DNA from: Microvirga sp.
GTDB taxonomy: Bacteria > Pseudomonadota > Alphaproteobacteria > Rhizobiales > Beijerinckiaceae
DNA: 64,000 bases
Direction of reading: 5' to 3'
NCBI GenBank assembly: GCA_022241475.1
Contig: JAKOMT010000005.1
Location: forward strand, 80,115 to 144,114
The notes under the pieces were generated by a model. That model saw only the letters and a list, made by a program, of their open reading frames with translations. It was not told the origin of the DNA and searched no databases. Positions 1 to 11,651 of the stretch are shown in pieces. A program made the position numbers and the translations under genes. Positions within the stretch are counted from its first letter, which is position 1. Every line of letters begins with the position of its first letter.

Positions 1-1137
1 GTGCGCCGCGCCGAGATGCTCGCCGAACTGATGCGCCTCAAGACCTCGATCGCGATCGCGGGCACGCACGGCAAGACGACGACGACCTCGATCGTCGCGA
101 CCCTGCTCGAAGGCGGCGGCTTCGACCCCACCGTCATCAACGGCGGCATCATCAACGCCTACGGCACCAACGCGCGCATGGGCAAGGGCGACTGGATGGT
201 CGTCGAGGCGGACGAATCGGACGGCACCTTCCTCAAGCTGCCTTGCGACTACGCCATCGTCACCAACATCGATCCCGAGCATCTCGACCACTTCAAGACC
301 TTCGACGCCATCAAGGCGGCCTTCCGCACCTTCATCGAGAACCTCCCCTTCTACGGCTTCGCGGTGATGTGCATCGACCATCCCGTGGTGCAGGATCTCG
401 TCGGGCGGATCGAGGACCGGCGGGTGATCACCTACGGCGCCAACCCGCAGGCCGACGTGCGAATCCGCGACGTCGACCTGACCGGGGGCGTCAGCCGCTT
501 CTCCGTCGTCATCCACGACCGGAAGAAGGGCGGCAGCGTCGAAATCGACGATCTCGTCATGCCGATGCCCGGCCACCACAACGCGCTCAACGCGGTGGGT
601 GCGCTGGCGCTCGCCTACGAACTCGGCATGACGCCGGACGCCATCCGCAAGGCGCTCGCCGGCTTCGGCGGCGTCAAGCGGCGGTTCACGCGCACCGGCG
701 AATGGAACGGCGCGGCGATCTTCGACGATTACGGCCACCATCCGGTGGAGATCTCCGCCGTGCTGAAGGCGGCGCGCGCCTCGACGGACGGCAAGGTCAT
801 CGCGATCGTGCAGCCGCACCGCTATACGCGGCTGAGCGCGCTGTTCGAGGATTTCTGCACCTGCTTCAACGACGCCGACACCGTGATGGTGGCGCCCGTC
901 TACACGGCCGGCGAGGACCCGATCCCCGGCGCCGACCGCGACGGCCTCGTCGCCGGCCTGAAGGCGCGCGGGCATCGAAACGCCATCGCCCTCGCATCGC
1001 CCGACGACATTCCGGCTCTCGTCGGCGACATCGCCAAGCCCGGCGACTACGTCGTCTTCCTCGGCGCCGGCAGCATCACGCAATGGGCCTACGCGCTGCC
1101 CGCACAGCTGGCGGAGCGTAGCGGGACGCCGGCGTGA
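1..1137 (+). CDS. murC: UDP-N-acetylmuramate--L-alanine ligase, N-terminally cut by window edge
   Basis: MurC adds L-alanine to UDP-MurNAc with ATP in the cytoplasm, the first amino-acid step of peptidoglycan precursor synthesis. The visible 378 residues begin just before the ATP-binding loop [10 protein letters not shown] (about residues 21-30). The Mur-ligase segments [11 protein letters not shown] and [11 protein letters not shown] follow, then the C-terminal domain with FDDYGHHP and PHRYTRL. Family members are usually about 460-480 residues, so roughly 90-100 N-terminal residues (the UDP-binding domain) lie left of the window. The stop overlaps the murB start by four bases (GTGA), so the two are translationally coupled. 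The reading frame is open at base 1, so the true start is not visible. Confidence 0.95.
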   Translation: MRRAEMLAELMRLKTSIAIAGTHGKTTTTSIVATLLEGGGFDPTVINGGIINAYGTNARMGKGDWMVVEADESDGTFLKLPCDYAIVTNIDPEHLDHFKTFDAIKAAFRTFIENLPFYGFAVMCIDHPVVQDLVGRIEDRRVITYGANPQADVRIRDVDLTGGVSRFSVVIHDRKKGGSVEIDDLVMPMPGHHNALNAVGALALAYELGMTPDAIRKALAGFGGVKRRFTRTGEWNGAAIFDDYGHHPVEISAVLKAARASTDGKVIAIVQPHRYTRLSALFEDFCTCFNDADTVMVAPVYTAGEDPIPGADRDGLVAGLKARGHRNAIALASPDDIPALVGDIAKPGDYVVFLGAGSITQWAYALPAQLAERSGTPA

Positions 1138-2060
1138 CGCTCTTTCCGGACATTGCGCCCGAGATCCGCGCTCGCGCGCCGGCCCTGCGCGGAGAGATGC
1201 GCGCCAACGCGCCGGCGGCGCCGCTTTCGTGGTTTCGCACGGGCGGCCCGGCCCAGCTTCTCTTCACGCCCGTCGACGAGGAGGATCTGGCGCACTTTCT
1301 GGCGGCTCTCCCCGGCGATATGCCGAGGCTCGTCGTCGGGCTCGGCTCGAACCTCCTCATCCGCGACGGCGGTCTGCCCGGCGTCTTGATCCGGCTCTCG
1401 GGGAAAGGCTTCACGGGAATCGCGATCGAGCCGGGATCGCGCGTGCGCGCCGGCGCCGGCGCGCCCGACGTCAAGGTCGCGCGCGCAGCAGCCGAAGCCG
1501 GCATCGACGGAATGACGTTCTTGCGCGGCATTCCCGGCGCGATCGGTGGCGCGCTGCGCATGAACGGCGGCGCCTATGGCGGCGAGACCAGGGACGTGTT
1601 CGTGGAAGCCCGCGCGCTCGACGCCGCGGGCGGGCTGCACGTTCTGGACCATGCGGCGATGGATTTCTCCTACCGCCATTGCGGCGCGCCCGCCGATCTC
1701 ATCTTCACGCAGGCGCTGCTCGAAGGCTTTCCCGGCGAGCCGGACGATATCCTCGCGCGCATGAACGCCATCACCGAGCAGCGCTCGGCGACGCAGCCCG
1801 TCAACACGCGCACGGGCGGCTCGACCTTCAAGAACCCGCCGGATGCGCGCGCTTGGGAGCTGGTCGATCGCGCGGGATGCCGTGGCCTGCGCATCGGCGA
1901 CGCGCAGGTGTCGGAGCTTCACTGCAATTTCCTGATCAACCACGGCGCCGCCACCTCGACCGAGATCGAGGCGCTGGGCGAGGAGGTGCGCCGCCGCGTG
2001 CGCGAGACGAGCGGCGTCGAGCTCGAATGGGAGATCCGGCGCGTCGGCCGTCCAGCCTGA
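1134..2060 (+). CDS. murB: UDP-N-acetylenolpyruvoylglucosamine reductase
   Basis: MurB reduces the enolpyruvyl product of MurA to UDP-MurNAc using FAD and NADPH. The 308-residue product has the normal length of a type I MurB. Visible family motifs are [10 protein letters not shown] near residue 32, the FAD-binding [14 protein letters not shown] near residue 67, [21 protein letters not shown] near 128, the catalytic-serine region TGGSTFKNP near 228, and the C-terminal [10 protein letters not shown]. Translation starts at a GTG inside the murC stop (GTGA overlap), which fixes the start. It ends three bases before the convergent tyrS stop. The usual next dcw-cluster genes (ddlB, ftsQ) are not present here. 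Confidence 0.96.
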   Translation: MTLFPDIAPEIRARAPALRGEMRANAPAAPLSWFRTGGPAQLLFTPVDEEDLAHFLAALPGDMPRLVVGLGSNLLIRDGGLPGVLIRLSGKGFTGIAIEPGSRVRAGAGAPDVKVARAAAEAGIDGMTFLRGIPGAIGGALRMNGGAYGGETRDVFVEARALDAAGGLHVLDHAAMDFSYRHCGAPADLIFTQALLEGFPGEPDDILARMNAITEQRSATQPVNTRTGGSTFKNPPDARAWELVDRAGCRGLRIGDAQVSELHCNFLINHGAATSTEIEALGEEVRRRVRETSGVELEWEIRRVGRPA

Positions 2061-2063
2061 TCC

Positions 2064-3320
2064 TCAGGCGGAGCGCAGGAGCACGTGGCGCTTCTTGCCG
2101 AAGGAGAGCTTGATCACGCCCTCGCGCAGCTCGGCCGTGCGCAGGACGGCCCGCTCGTCGGTGACGACGACGTCGTTGACGCGCAAGCCCCCCGACCGCA
2201 CCTGGCGCCGCGCTTCGCTCATCGAGGGCAGAAGCTTCGCGTATTCCGGCCCGAAGGCCGTGAGCACGCCGATGCCGGCGTCGAGCACGGAGGGCGGGAC
2301 CGTGACGGTCGGGAGCGTTTCGGCGATCGCGCCCTGCTCGAAGGTCTTGCGCGCCGTCTCCGCCGCCTCGTCCGCCGCCTCGCGGCCGTGCATCAGGGCG
2401 GTCGCCTCGTTGGCGAGGATCTTCTTCGCCTCGTTGACGTCGGCGCCCTGGAGCGCTTCGAGCCGGGCGATTTCGTCCATTGGCAGCAGCGTGAACAGCT
2501 TCAGGAAGCGCGCGACGTCGCCGTCTTCCGTGTTGCGCCAGAACTGCCAGTAATCCCAGGGGCTCAGCATGTCGGCGTTGAGCCACACCGCGCCGGCGGC
2601 GGTCTTGCCCATCTTGGCGCCCGAGGAGGTCGTCAGAAGCGGGCAGGTGAGCGCGTAGAGCTGATGCGTGCCGAGCCGGCGGCCGAGATCGATGCCGTTG
2701 ACGATGTTGCCCCACTGATCCGAGCCGCCCATCTGCAGGATGCAGCCGTGACGCTTGGCCAGCTCGGCGAAATCGTAGGCCTGCAGGATCATGTAGTTGA
2801 ATTCGAGGAAGGACAGCTCGTGTTCGCGCTCCAGCCGCATCTTCACCGAATCGAAGCTCAGCATGCGGTTGACCGAGAAGTGCCGGCCGACGTCGCGCAG
2901 GAACTCGATGTAGTTGAGCTTCGTCAGCCAGTCGGCGTTGTCGACCATCACGGCGTCTGTCTCGCCGTCGCCGAAGGCGACGAAGCGCGAGAACGTGCCT
3001 TTGATGCTCTCCTTGTTGGCGTCGATCTGCTCGACCGTGAGCAGCTTGCGCGCCTCGTCCTTGCCGGAGGGATCGCCGACGCGCGTCGTGCCGCCGCCCA
3101 TCAGCGTGATCGGCTTGCCGCCGGTCTGCTGGAGCCAGTGCAGCATCATGATCGAGAGCAGATGCCCGACATGCAGCGACGACGCGGTGCAATCATAGCC
3201 CACATACGCCACGTGCTCGCCGGCCGCCGCTTTCGCGTCGAGCCCTTCGAGGTCGGAGCATTGGTGGATGAACCCTCGTTCGGTGAGGATTCGCAGGAAA
3301 TCCGATCGCAGCGCGGTCAT
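2064..3320 (-). CDS. tyrS: tyrosyl-tRNA synthetase
   Basis: Charges tRNA-Tyr with tyrosine; cytoplasmic class I synthetase. The 418-residue protein shows the HIGH signature as HVGH in [13 protein letters not shown] (about residue 52) with the nearby [10 protein letters not shown] segment, the tyrosine-site region [13 protein letters not shown] (about residue 197), and the KMSKS-type loop as KMGKT following LLTTSSGA (about residue 236). The C-terminus carries an S4-like RNA-binding domain ([14 protein letters not shown]). The length fits the bacterial TyrRS family. It is convergent with murB and divergent from anmK across a 98-bp gap that must hold both promoters. Confidence 0.96.
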   Translation of the reverse strand: MTALRSDFLRILTERGFIHQCSDLEGLDAKAAAGEHVAYVGYDCTASSLHVGHLLSIMMLHWLQQTGGKPITLMGGGTTRVGDPSGKDEARKLLTVEQIDANKESIKGTFSRFVAFGDGETDAVMVDNADWLTKLNYIEFLRDVGRHFSVNRMLSFDSVKMRLEREHELSFLEFNYMILQAYDFAELAKRHGCILQMGGSDQWGNIVNGIDLGRRLGTHQLYALTCPLLTTSSGAKMGKTAAGAVWLNADMLSPWDYWQFWRNTEDGDVARFLKLFTLLPMDEIARLEALQGADVNEAKKILANEATALMHGREAADEAAETARKTFEQGAIAETLPTVTVPPSVLDAGIGVLTAFGPEYAKLLPSMSEARRQVRSGGLRVNDVVVTDERAVLRTAELREGVIKLSFGKKRHVLLRSA

Positions 3321-3418
3321 CGCGGTTCTCTTTTCGCTTTCTTCGTGGCGGCCGGCGTTTCAGTCGGCGACGGGGCGATGTATCAGCTTGGATCGAGAAT
3401 TTCACGGGGATTCGCGAC

Positions 3419-4525
3419 ATGGCGGCCATGCGCGCCGTAGGTTTGATGAGCGGGACGTCGCTCGACGGAGTCGACGCGGCTCTGATCGAGACCGACGGCG
3501 AGACAATTTTCTCTTTCGGGCCAACGTCTTATCGCCCGTATGACGAAGGCGAGCGGTCGCTTCTGGCGCAGGCGCTCGTCGACGGCGCGGGTCTTTCGTC
3601 CCGCGAGGCCCGGCCGGGCGTTCTCGCCCAAGCCGAAGAGATCGTCACCCGCGCGCACGCGGAGGCGGTCGAGACGCTGATCACGGACAATGGCGTCGAG
3701 CCCGCGACGATCGACGTCGTCGGTTTTCACGGGCAGACCGTGCTGCATCGTCCGGCGCTCGGGCTCACGATCCAGATCGGCGACGGGCCGGGCCTCGCGG
3801 GCCGGCTCGGACTGCGCGTCGTCCATGATTTCCGCGCCGCCGACGTCGCGGCGGGAGGGCAGGGGGCGCCGCTCGTGCCCGTCTTCCACCGGGCGCTCGC
3901 CCGCTCATCCGGAATGGCGCTCCCGCTCGCGATCCTCAATATCGGCGGCGTCGCCAACGTCACCTTCATCTTCTCGAATGGCGAGATGCTGGCTTTCGAC
4001 ACCGGCCCGGGCAACGCGCTGATCGACGATCTGATGCGCGAGCGCATGAGCGCCGAATTCGACGACGGCGGGCGCATCGCCGCCTCGGGCGCGCCCGAGG
4101 AGCCTTTGCTGGACTGGCTTCTTGCGCATCCCTATTTCGCGCGAACGCCGCCGAAATCGCTCGACCGGAACTGGTTCTCCCACCGCATCGCCGGCCATCT
4201 TTCGACGCCCGACGCGGCCGCGACGCTGATGGCCTTCACCGCCCGCGCGATCGCCGCCTCCCTCGACCACGCTCGCGAAAAGCCCGCGCGCTGGATCGTC
4301 GCGGGCGGCGGCGCACGGAACGGGGCTTTGCTCGAAACCTTGCGGCGAACGCTCCAGACACACCTCACGGACGCCGAGGCGGTCGGCTGGTCGAGCGGCT
4401 ATCTGGAGGCGCAGGCCTTCGCCTTTCTCGCCGTGCGCTCGTTGCGCGGCCTGCCGCTGACCTATCCCGGAACGACCGGCGCGCCGGCGCCGCTCACGGG
4501 CGGGGTTCTCGCCGAACCGCAATGA
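3419..4525 (+). CDS. anmK: anhydro-N-acetylmuramic acid kinase
   Basis: AnmK phosphorylates and opens 1,6-anhydroMurNAc released by lytic transglycosylases, feeding cell-wall sugar back into metabolism. The 368-residue protein has the family signatures GLMSGTSLDGVDAAL at the N-terminus, VGFHGQTVLH near residue 102, DFRAADVAAGGQGAPLVP near 139, NIGGVANVT and FDTGPGNALIDDLM in the middle, and the ATPase-type VAGGGARN near residue 295. ATG 3419 is used; an alternative ATG three codons later would also leave the motif intact. It is divergently transcribed from tyrS, a neighbourhood common in alphaproteobacteria. Confidence 0.95.
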   Translation: MAAMRAVGLMSGTSLDGVDAALIETDGETIFSFGPTSYRPYDEGERSLLAQALVDGAGLSSREARPGVLAQAEEIVTRAHAEAVETLITDNGVEPATIDVVGFHGQTVLHRPALGLTIQIGDGPGLAGRLGLRVVHDFRAADVAAGGQGAPLVPVFHRALARSSGMALPLAILNIGGVANVTFIFSNGEMLAFDTGPGNALIDDLMRERMSAEFDDGGRIAASGAPEEPLLDWLLAHPYFARTPPKSLDRNWFSHRIAGHLSTPDAAATLMAFTARAIAASLDHAREKPARWIVAGGGARNGALLETLRRTLQTHLTDAEAVGWSSGYLEAQAFAFLAVRSLRGLPLTYPGTTGAPAPLTGGVLAEPQ

Positions 4526-4669
4526 AATGCATGCGATTGCCGCGCGAAGCGGCGCCTGCCTCAAGAACGGGCGTTTCGTGAACGCGGTTCGCGCCGGCGC
4601 CCGCGCCCGCTCGATTGTCGGTCTTTGCAGGCGGGTTTAGGATGTTCGAGTCGTAGTCTGGAGGTCGCC

Positions 4670-5299
<630 letters not shown>

Positions 5300-5334
5300 A
5301 CCCGCCTCATGAGCAATAAGACCAGGGAAGAACT

Positions 5335-5907
5335 ATGAACCGCCTCGCTCTCATCGCCGCCGCTATCCTCGCGCCGCTGCCCGCGCTCGCGCATCCCGGA
5401 CATCACCACGAGGGCGGTTTCGCCTACGGGCTGCTGCACCCTCTGACAGGCCTTGACCACATTCTGGCGATGGTCGCCGTGGGAATCTGGGCGGCCATGC
5501 TCGGCGGACGCGCCGTCTTCGCCCTTCCGGCCGCCTTCGTCGCGACGATGGTCCTCGCAGCGGGCGCAAGCATGGCGGGCTTCGTCCCGCCGCTTCTCGA
5601 GACGGGAATCGCGCTCTCCGTCGTCGCGCTCGGCGCCGCCGTCGCGCTCGGCCTGCGCCCGGCTCTCATGATGGGCGCGGCTCTTTGCGGCGTCTTCGCG
5701 ATCTTCCACGGGGCCGCCCATGGCGCGGAGCTGCCGCACGGCGCCGACTCCTTCGGCTACATCGCCGGCTTCGCGATCGCCACGGCGCTGCTTCACGCGG
5801 CGGGAATCGTCCTCGGCATGGCGATCGGCCGTGCGTCAGGCCTCTGGGCGAGCAGACTGGCCGGCGCCGGCGTCGCCGCCGCGGGTGTTTTCCTCCTCGT
5901 CGGGTGA
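5335..5907 (+). CDS. HupE/UreJ family nickel permease
   Basis: A 190-residue polytopic membrane protein of the HupE/UreJ family, secondary permeases thought to import Ni(II) for urease or hydrogenase. An N-terminal signal-like segment ends in ALAHPG, followed by the His-rich HPGHHHEGGF and the family signature LLHPLTGLDHILAMVAVGIWAA. About six or seven hydrophobic helices follow, with further histidines in FHGAAHGAELPHG. It begins 35 bp after ureG on the same strand, so the pair probably forms an operon; that supports the UreJ (urease) reading over a hydrogenase role. I did not assign a symbol because ureJ and hupE cannot be separated by sequence alone. Confidence 0.9.
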   Translation: MNRLALIAAAILAPLPALAHPGHHHEGGFAYGLLHPLTGLDHILAMVAVGIWAAMLGGRAVFALPAAFVATMVLAAGASMAGFVPPLLETGIALSVVALGAAVALGLRPALMMGAALCGVFAIFHGAAHGAELPHGADSFGYIAGFAIATALLHAAGIVLGMAIGRASGLWASRLAGAGVAAAGVFLLVG

Positions 5908-5980
5908 AATCCCGCCGTTACGTAAAATCCGATCGATCCATCTAACGCGGCCGCAATCCGCGACGGCGCACGCTCGCGCC

Positions 5981-6403
5981 ATGTTCGCAAGCCTCGCCAT
6001 CGCCACGACCGGAATGCACGCCGCCGCCAAGAGCATCGAAGCGAGCGCGTCGAACGTCGCGAACGCCCGGACCAACGGCCCGCTTCCCGACACGCCGCCG
6101 AACCGCCCCGTGCAGCGCGCGGACGACGTGCGTTCGGTGTATCAGCCGGTCGACGTGGTGCAGGTCTCGATGTCCGGCGGCGGCGTCGCCGCGCGCCTCA
6201 CGGAGCGCCTGCCGGCCTATGAGCCCGTCTACGACCCCACCTCGGTCGACGCGAACGAAGACGGCCTCGTCGCTGCGCCGAACGTCGATCTCGCCCGTGA
6301 AATCACCGACCAGATCATGGCCGTCGCGATGTTCCAGGCGAACGTGAAGGTCTTCACCGTCGCGTCGGACATGGCGAAGACGTTGATCGACGCGAAGGCG
6401 TAA
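5981..6403 (+). CDS. FlgC-like flagellar basal-body rod protein, orphan
   Basis: A 140-residue protein resembling the proximal-rod protein FlgC, a structural part of the flagellar rod in the periplasm. The N-terminus has the rod-protein pattern (TTGMHAAAKSIEASASNVAN, residues 9-28), the middle carries YDPTSVDANEDGLVAAPNVD, and the end has the heptad-like FQANVKVFTVASDMAKTLID shared by rod, hook and HAP proteins. ATG 5981 starts exactly where FlgC proteins begin; the frame is open further upstream but overlaps the permease gene. No other rod, hook or ring gene lies beside it. A 6-bp GC hairpin (6431-6447) follows the stop but lacks a T tract. It may be an orphan paralogue. Confidence 0.8.
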   Translation: MFASLAIATTGMHAAAKSIEASASNVANARTNGPLPDTPPNRPVQRADDVRSVYQPVDVVQVSMSGGGVAARLTERLPAYEPVYDPTSVDANEDGLVAAPNVDLAREITDQIMAVAMFQANVKVFTVASDMAKTLIDAKA

Positions 6404-6567
6404 GAATTTTCGGCTGTGAGGGGAAACTGCCCGGCTCGAAAAGCCGGCTAATCGCTTCGACAGGAAAGAGCTGGCCGCCCGAACGGCGGAGCCGCCGTCA
6501 GAGCCCCGGGTCCCGGAACTCCCATGTCCGCAGACGCGACGCCCGGCTGGGGTCGCAGAAACGTTCG

Positions 6568-6711
6568 TCAGGGCAGCAACGACGCCAGACTGAAGGCAGG
6601 ACCCGCGAGCGCCACGAGCGCGATCGCCGCAGCAAGCCCGATCGAAACAAACGCTAGAGCGGCGCCCGCGATGGGCGTCAGGTCACTGTTGGCGAACTTG
6701 AAGAGGTTCAT
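6568..6711 (-). CDS. 47-residue single-span membrane protein
   Basis: A short gene not matching any family I know. The start is set by a strong ribosome site: GGAGG five bases before ATG 6711. The product begins with a hydrophilic stretch (MNLFKFANSDLTP), then an alanine-rich hydrophobic segment of about 28 residues (IAGAALAFVSIGLAAAIALV and onward) long enough to cross the membrane once, and ends in LASLLP. It reads in the same direction as clpB and begins 65 bp beyond the clpB terminator, so it probably has its own promoter. Similar short Ala-rich membrane peptides occur widely in Hyphomicrobiales; function unknown. Confidence 0.6.
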   Translation of the reverse strand: MNLFKFANSDLTPIAGAALAFVSIGLAAAIALVALAGPAFSLASLLP

Positions 6712-6775
6712 GTCATCCTCCGACTTTTCGCAGTGCAATGCTAACGTGCTGCAATGCGAAAGGTTCCGCAAGCGT

Positions 6776-6810
6776 TGACAAAAAACTTTCTTCTCCCGCC
6801 GGAACGGCGC

Positions 6811-6829
<19 letters not shown>
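6776..6829 (-). terminator. rho-independent terminator of clpB
   Basis: A 13-bp perfect GC-rich stem (6800-6812 with 6817-6829, loop of four) overlaps the clpB stop codon. In the clpB direction it is followed, about 20 bases on, by a run of six T. The tract is further from the stem than in a textbook terminator, which tempers the call. Confidence 0.6.
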
Positions 6830-9462
<2,633 letters not shown>

Positions 9463-9566
9463 CTGGGTTGATCCTCTCCGGCCAACCCCCCGACGCCCGC
9501 CAAGGGCGCGTCGAAGGGCGCTACATGCTCTTGCGACACTTCCCGGAAGCCGCCGCTACCCTGATC

Positions 9567-9591
9567 TAATGTGGCGCTTCAGCCACACAAG
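9567..9591 (-). promoter_or_regulatory. possible sigma-32-type promoter of clpB
   Basis: Read on the minus strand, CTTGTGT (CTTG at 9591-9588) is followed 13 bases after the CTTG by CCACATTA (9574-9567). This resembles the heat-shock pattern CTTG...CCCCATtT and sits about 105-130 bp upstream of the clpB start, a gene known to belong to the sigma-32 regulon. The same bases also form a small inverted repeat (GTGGC/GCCAC). The match is imperfect. Confidence 0.4.
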
Positions 9592-9707
9592 GCCCGCCGT
9601 CCCGCCGTCGCGCTTTTCCGGAACGAAGAGGCCGCGACCGCGTTGACAGAGTTGAACTCTCCGGGCGCGCGAAGCCGTGCGCTCCATGAAAATTGAGGAG
9701 CCGGCTC

Positions 9708-9995
9708 ATGGCGAAAGATCCCGCGAAAGACCATGCCTCCGACCAGACGGGCGGCGACAAGCGTATGGACCAAGCGAACGACCAGGGAAAAAGCCAGCTC
9801 ACCAAGAATATGGAAAAGGCGCTGGCGATGAAACAGGACAGCGCCGGCTCTCAGATTCCGGATGACCGCACCTCGCATGACGGGATGCCGTCGTTGCCGA
9901 ACGAATCCATCGCCCCGTCCGGCGCCTTCGGCGCGGAGGGGAACACTCCCGTGCTGAGCCGTTCTCGTGGCGTCAGGAAAGGCGATCGCGGTTGA
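9708..9995 (+). CDS. small hydrophilic protein of unknown function
   Basis: A 95-residue, strongly charged and polar protein with no hydrophobic segment, likely disordered and cytoplasmic. It is rich in Lys, Asp, Gln and Ser in the first half (KDPAKDHASDQTGGDKRMDQ) and Pro/Ser/Gly-rich later (DGMPSLPNESIAPSG). ATG 9708 is preceded by GAGGAG (9695-9700) at good spacing, which favours this start over an in-frame ATG five codons upstream. Divergent from clpB. I recognise no domain; the composition recalls stress-associated hydrophilins, but that is only a resemblance. Confidence 0.6.
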   Translation: MAKDPAKDHASDQTGGDKRMDQANDQGKSQLTKNMEKALAMKQDSAGSQIPDDRTSHDGMPSLPNESIAPSGAFGAEGNTPVLSRSRGVRKGDRG

Positions 9996-10115
9996 CGGAC
10001 GGCAGGTTCGTCCTCGGCCGGATTGCCGGAAAACCAGTTGGGATACGCAATCGGAATTATTAATAATGTCGGCAGCCGATCTTAAAATATCGTCCGGCTC
10101 AATGCACGACGTCGC

Positions 10116-10781
10116 TCAGGCGAACATGTACCCAAGGTAGCGCTTCGAGTCGATCGGATCGTGGCCGAGTTCCGCGCGCAGTTTCTTGCGCAGCTTGCTG
10201 ATGTGGCTCTCGACGACGCATTCGTCGACATCGGCGTTGAAGACGCCGTAAATCGCATTGAAGATCTGGGCGCGCTGGACGCGTTTGCCGCGGTTGCGAA
10301 CGAGATACTCGAGAATTCGGCGCTCTCGGCGCGGCAGGATCAGCGTTTCACCCCTGACTTCGGGGTCACGGCCGTCGAAGTAGACCCGCATGTCGTCGAT
10401 CTCGGTCACCTCGGATCGCTCGATGGCGCGGCGGTTGAAGGCCCCGACCCGCGCCATGATCTCCTTCACGTGGATCGGCTTGCGCACCACGTCGTCGACG
10501 CCGGCGGCGAACAGGCCGAGCGTCTGCTCAAGCGAGTTGGCGTCGTTCATCGCGATCACAGGCGCCTGGCAGCGGCTCTTGACGAGCTTCGGATAAGCTT
10601 CCCGCTCGGCGCAGTCTCCCAGCAAGATGGCCTCGACCGCGGAAAGATCCGGATCGTCGGCGGCGCTGATCCAATCCGAAAAATCCATCGGCGCGAAGCC
10701 CATGGCCGCGACGCCTTCGCGATCGAAACCCGTTCGATACCCCGTCGTGACGAGCTCGCGTTCATCAACGATCACATACAT
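10116..10781 (-). CDS. ftcR: flagellar transcriptional regulator FtcR (Rem-type)
   Basis: A 221-residue OmpR-type response regulator that closely follows FtcR of Brucella (Rem in Sinorhizobium), the master activator of flagellar genes in Hyphomicrobiales. The receiver half (MYVIVDERELVTTGYRTGFD, residues 1-20) is atypical: the acidic pocket is degenerate, as in FtcR. FAAGVDDVVRKPIHVKEI marks its end. The DNA-binding wing has LPRRERRILEYLVRNRGKRV and VESHISKLRKKLRAELG, then DPIDSKRYLGY. ATG 10781 is preferred over a TTG two codons upstream because GGGGG is six bases before it and FtcR proteins begin at this residue. The 373-bp upstream region carries three phased TTAA boxes. Confidence 0.9.
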   Translation of the reverse strand: MYVIVDERELVTTGYRTGFDREGVAAMGFAPMDFSDWISAADDPDLSAVEAILLGDCAEREAYPKLVKSRCQAPVIAMNDANSLEQTLGLFAAGVDDVVRKPIHVKEIMARVGAFNRRAIERSEVTEIDDMRVYFDGRDPEVRGETLILPRRERRILEYLVRNRGKRVQRAQIFNAIYGVFNADVDECVVESHISKLRKKLRAELGHDPIDSKRYLGYMFA

Positions 10782-11154
10782 CGACAACCCCCGGTTTTTT
10801 GTGGTGTCGATATTCGTAATGGGGCGGGTTCGAAGCGCAAATTAAAAGATATTAATTCCTATTAAGAAATACTGCCAAGGTTCAGGGGGGATTGCAGCGG
10901 GCGGTGCAATGCGCCTCAATTGCACCGCGTGTTCGATACAATTTCGACCGGCATTTTAGGGGTTGCGGTCGCGTGTCTTCGCCTCGCCTCCGGAATAGCT
11001 CCTGCTCGAGCCGCCGGATAGCCGGCGAGGGATCCAATCGCGCCGGACAGTTAAGCCGTGATGAAACGGATCTGCGAGCGGGCGCATGCGGAATCAGGGG
11101 ATACGCGCGTATCCCGGGCTCCCCTCTACGCAAGAAGGCGCTAGATCTGACGCC
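10782..11154. other. intergenic region upstream of ftcR and the DUF1489 gene
   Basis: No gene is evident in these 373 bases between two divergent genes. The ftcR-proximal part (10838-10872) is sharply AT-rich and holds three evenly spaced TTAA boxes; the remainder is ordinary GC-rich sequence. Both promoters should be here. Confidence 0.6.
10842..10865. promoter_or_regulatory. three TTAA boxes at 10-bp spacing upstream of ftcR
   Basis: TTAA occurs at 10842-10845, 10852-10855 and 10862-10865, one helical turn apart, in an AT-rich patch about 60-85 bp before the ftcR start. The spacing of six bases differs by one from the CtrA consensus TTAA-N7-TTAA. It may bind a dimeric or multimeric regulator or be the AT-rich part of the promoter. 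Confidence 0.35.
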
Positions 11155-11595
11155 ATGGCTCTCAATTTGCTCAAGCTCTGCGTCGGCGCTCAATCGATCC
11201 GCGACCTCGAAGACTGGATCGAGGAGAACCGCCTCCTCATGCGCCGTCTCGGGCGGCCCTTCGCTCAGGCGCACACGACCCGCATGGTTCCCAAGCGGGC
11301 CGACGAGATCGTGGGCGCGGGCTCGCTCTACTGGGTGATCAAGGGGCAGATCGCCTGCAGGCAGCAGGTCTCCGCGATCGAGCCCTTCACCGACGCCGAC
11401 GGGATCGGGCGCTGCCGGCTCGTGCTGGAGCCCGTCGTGATCCCGGTCGCGCCACGGCCGTGCCGCCCGTTCCAGGGCTGGCGCTATCTCGACGCGAAGG
11501 ACGCCCCCGCCGATCTCGGAGCGGGCGGAGGGGCCGAGATCGGCGACATGCCGGAGGAGATGCGTCGCGAACTCGCGGAACTCGGGCTGCTGTAA
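11155..11595 (+). CDS. DUF1489 family protein
   Basis: A 146-residue protein of the DUF1489 family, widespread and near-universal in alphaproteobacteria but functionally uncharacterised. It begins MALNLLKLCVGAQSIRDLED, the usual family start, and carries the conserved HTTRMVPKRADEI, GSLYWVIKGQIACRQ and RPFQGWRYLDAKDAP segments. No signal peptide or membrane span is visible, so it is probably cytoplasmic. ATG 11155 is chosen over an in-frame upstream ATG (11086) because homologues start here. Divergent from ftcR. Confidence 0.85.
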   Translation: MALNLLKLCVGAQSIRDLEDWIEENRLLMRRLGRPFAQAHTTRMVPKRADEIVGAGSLYWVIKGQIACRQQVSAIEPFTDADGIGRCRLVLEPVVIPVAPRPCRPFQGWRYLDAKDAPADLGAGGGAEIGDMPEEMRRELAELGLL

Positions 11596-11651
11596 GACCC
11601 CCGGCGACCTCGCTCAACGCAATCTAAAGGTCTCGCGTTGCATGCTCCGGC

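Noticed and set aside
10842..10865. Canonical CtrA site upstream of ftcR
   Set aside because: CtrA needs TTAA-N7-TTAA; the spacing here is six, so it is recorded only as a possible variant.
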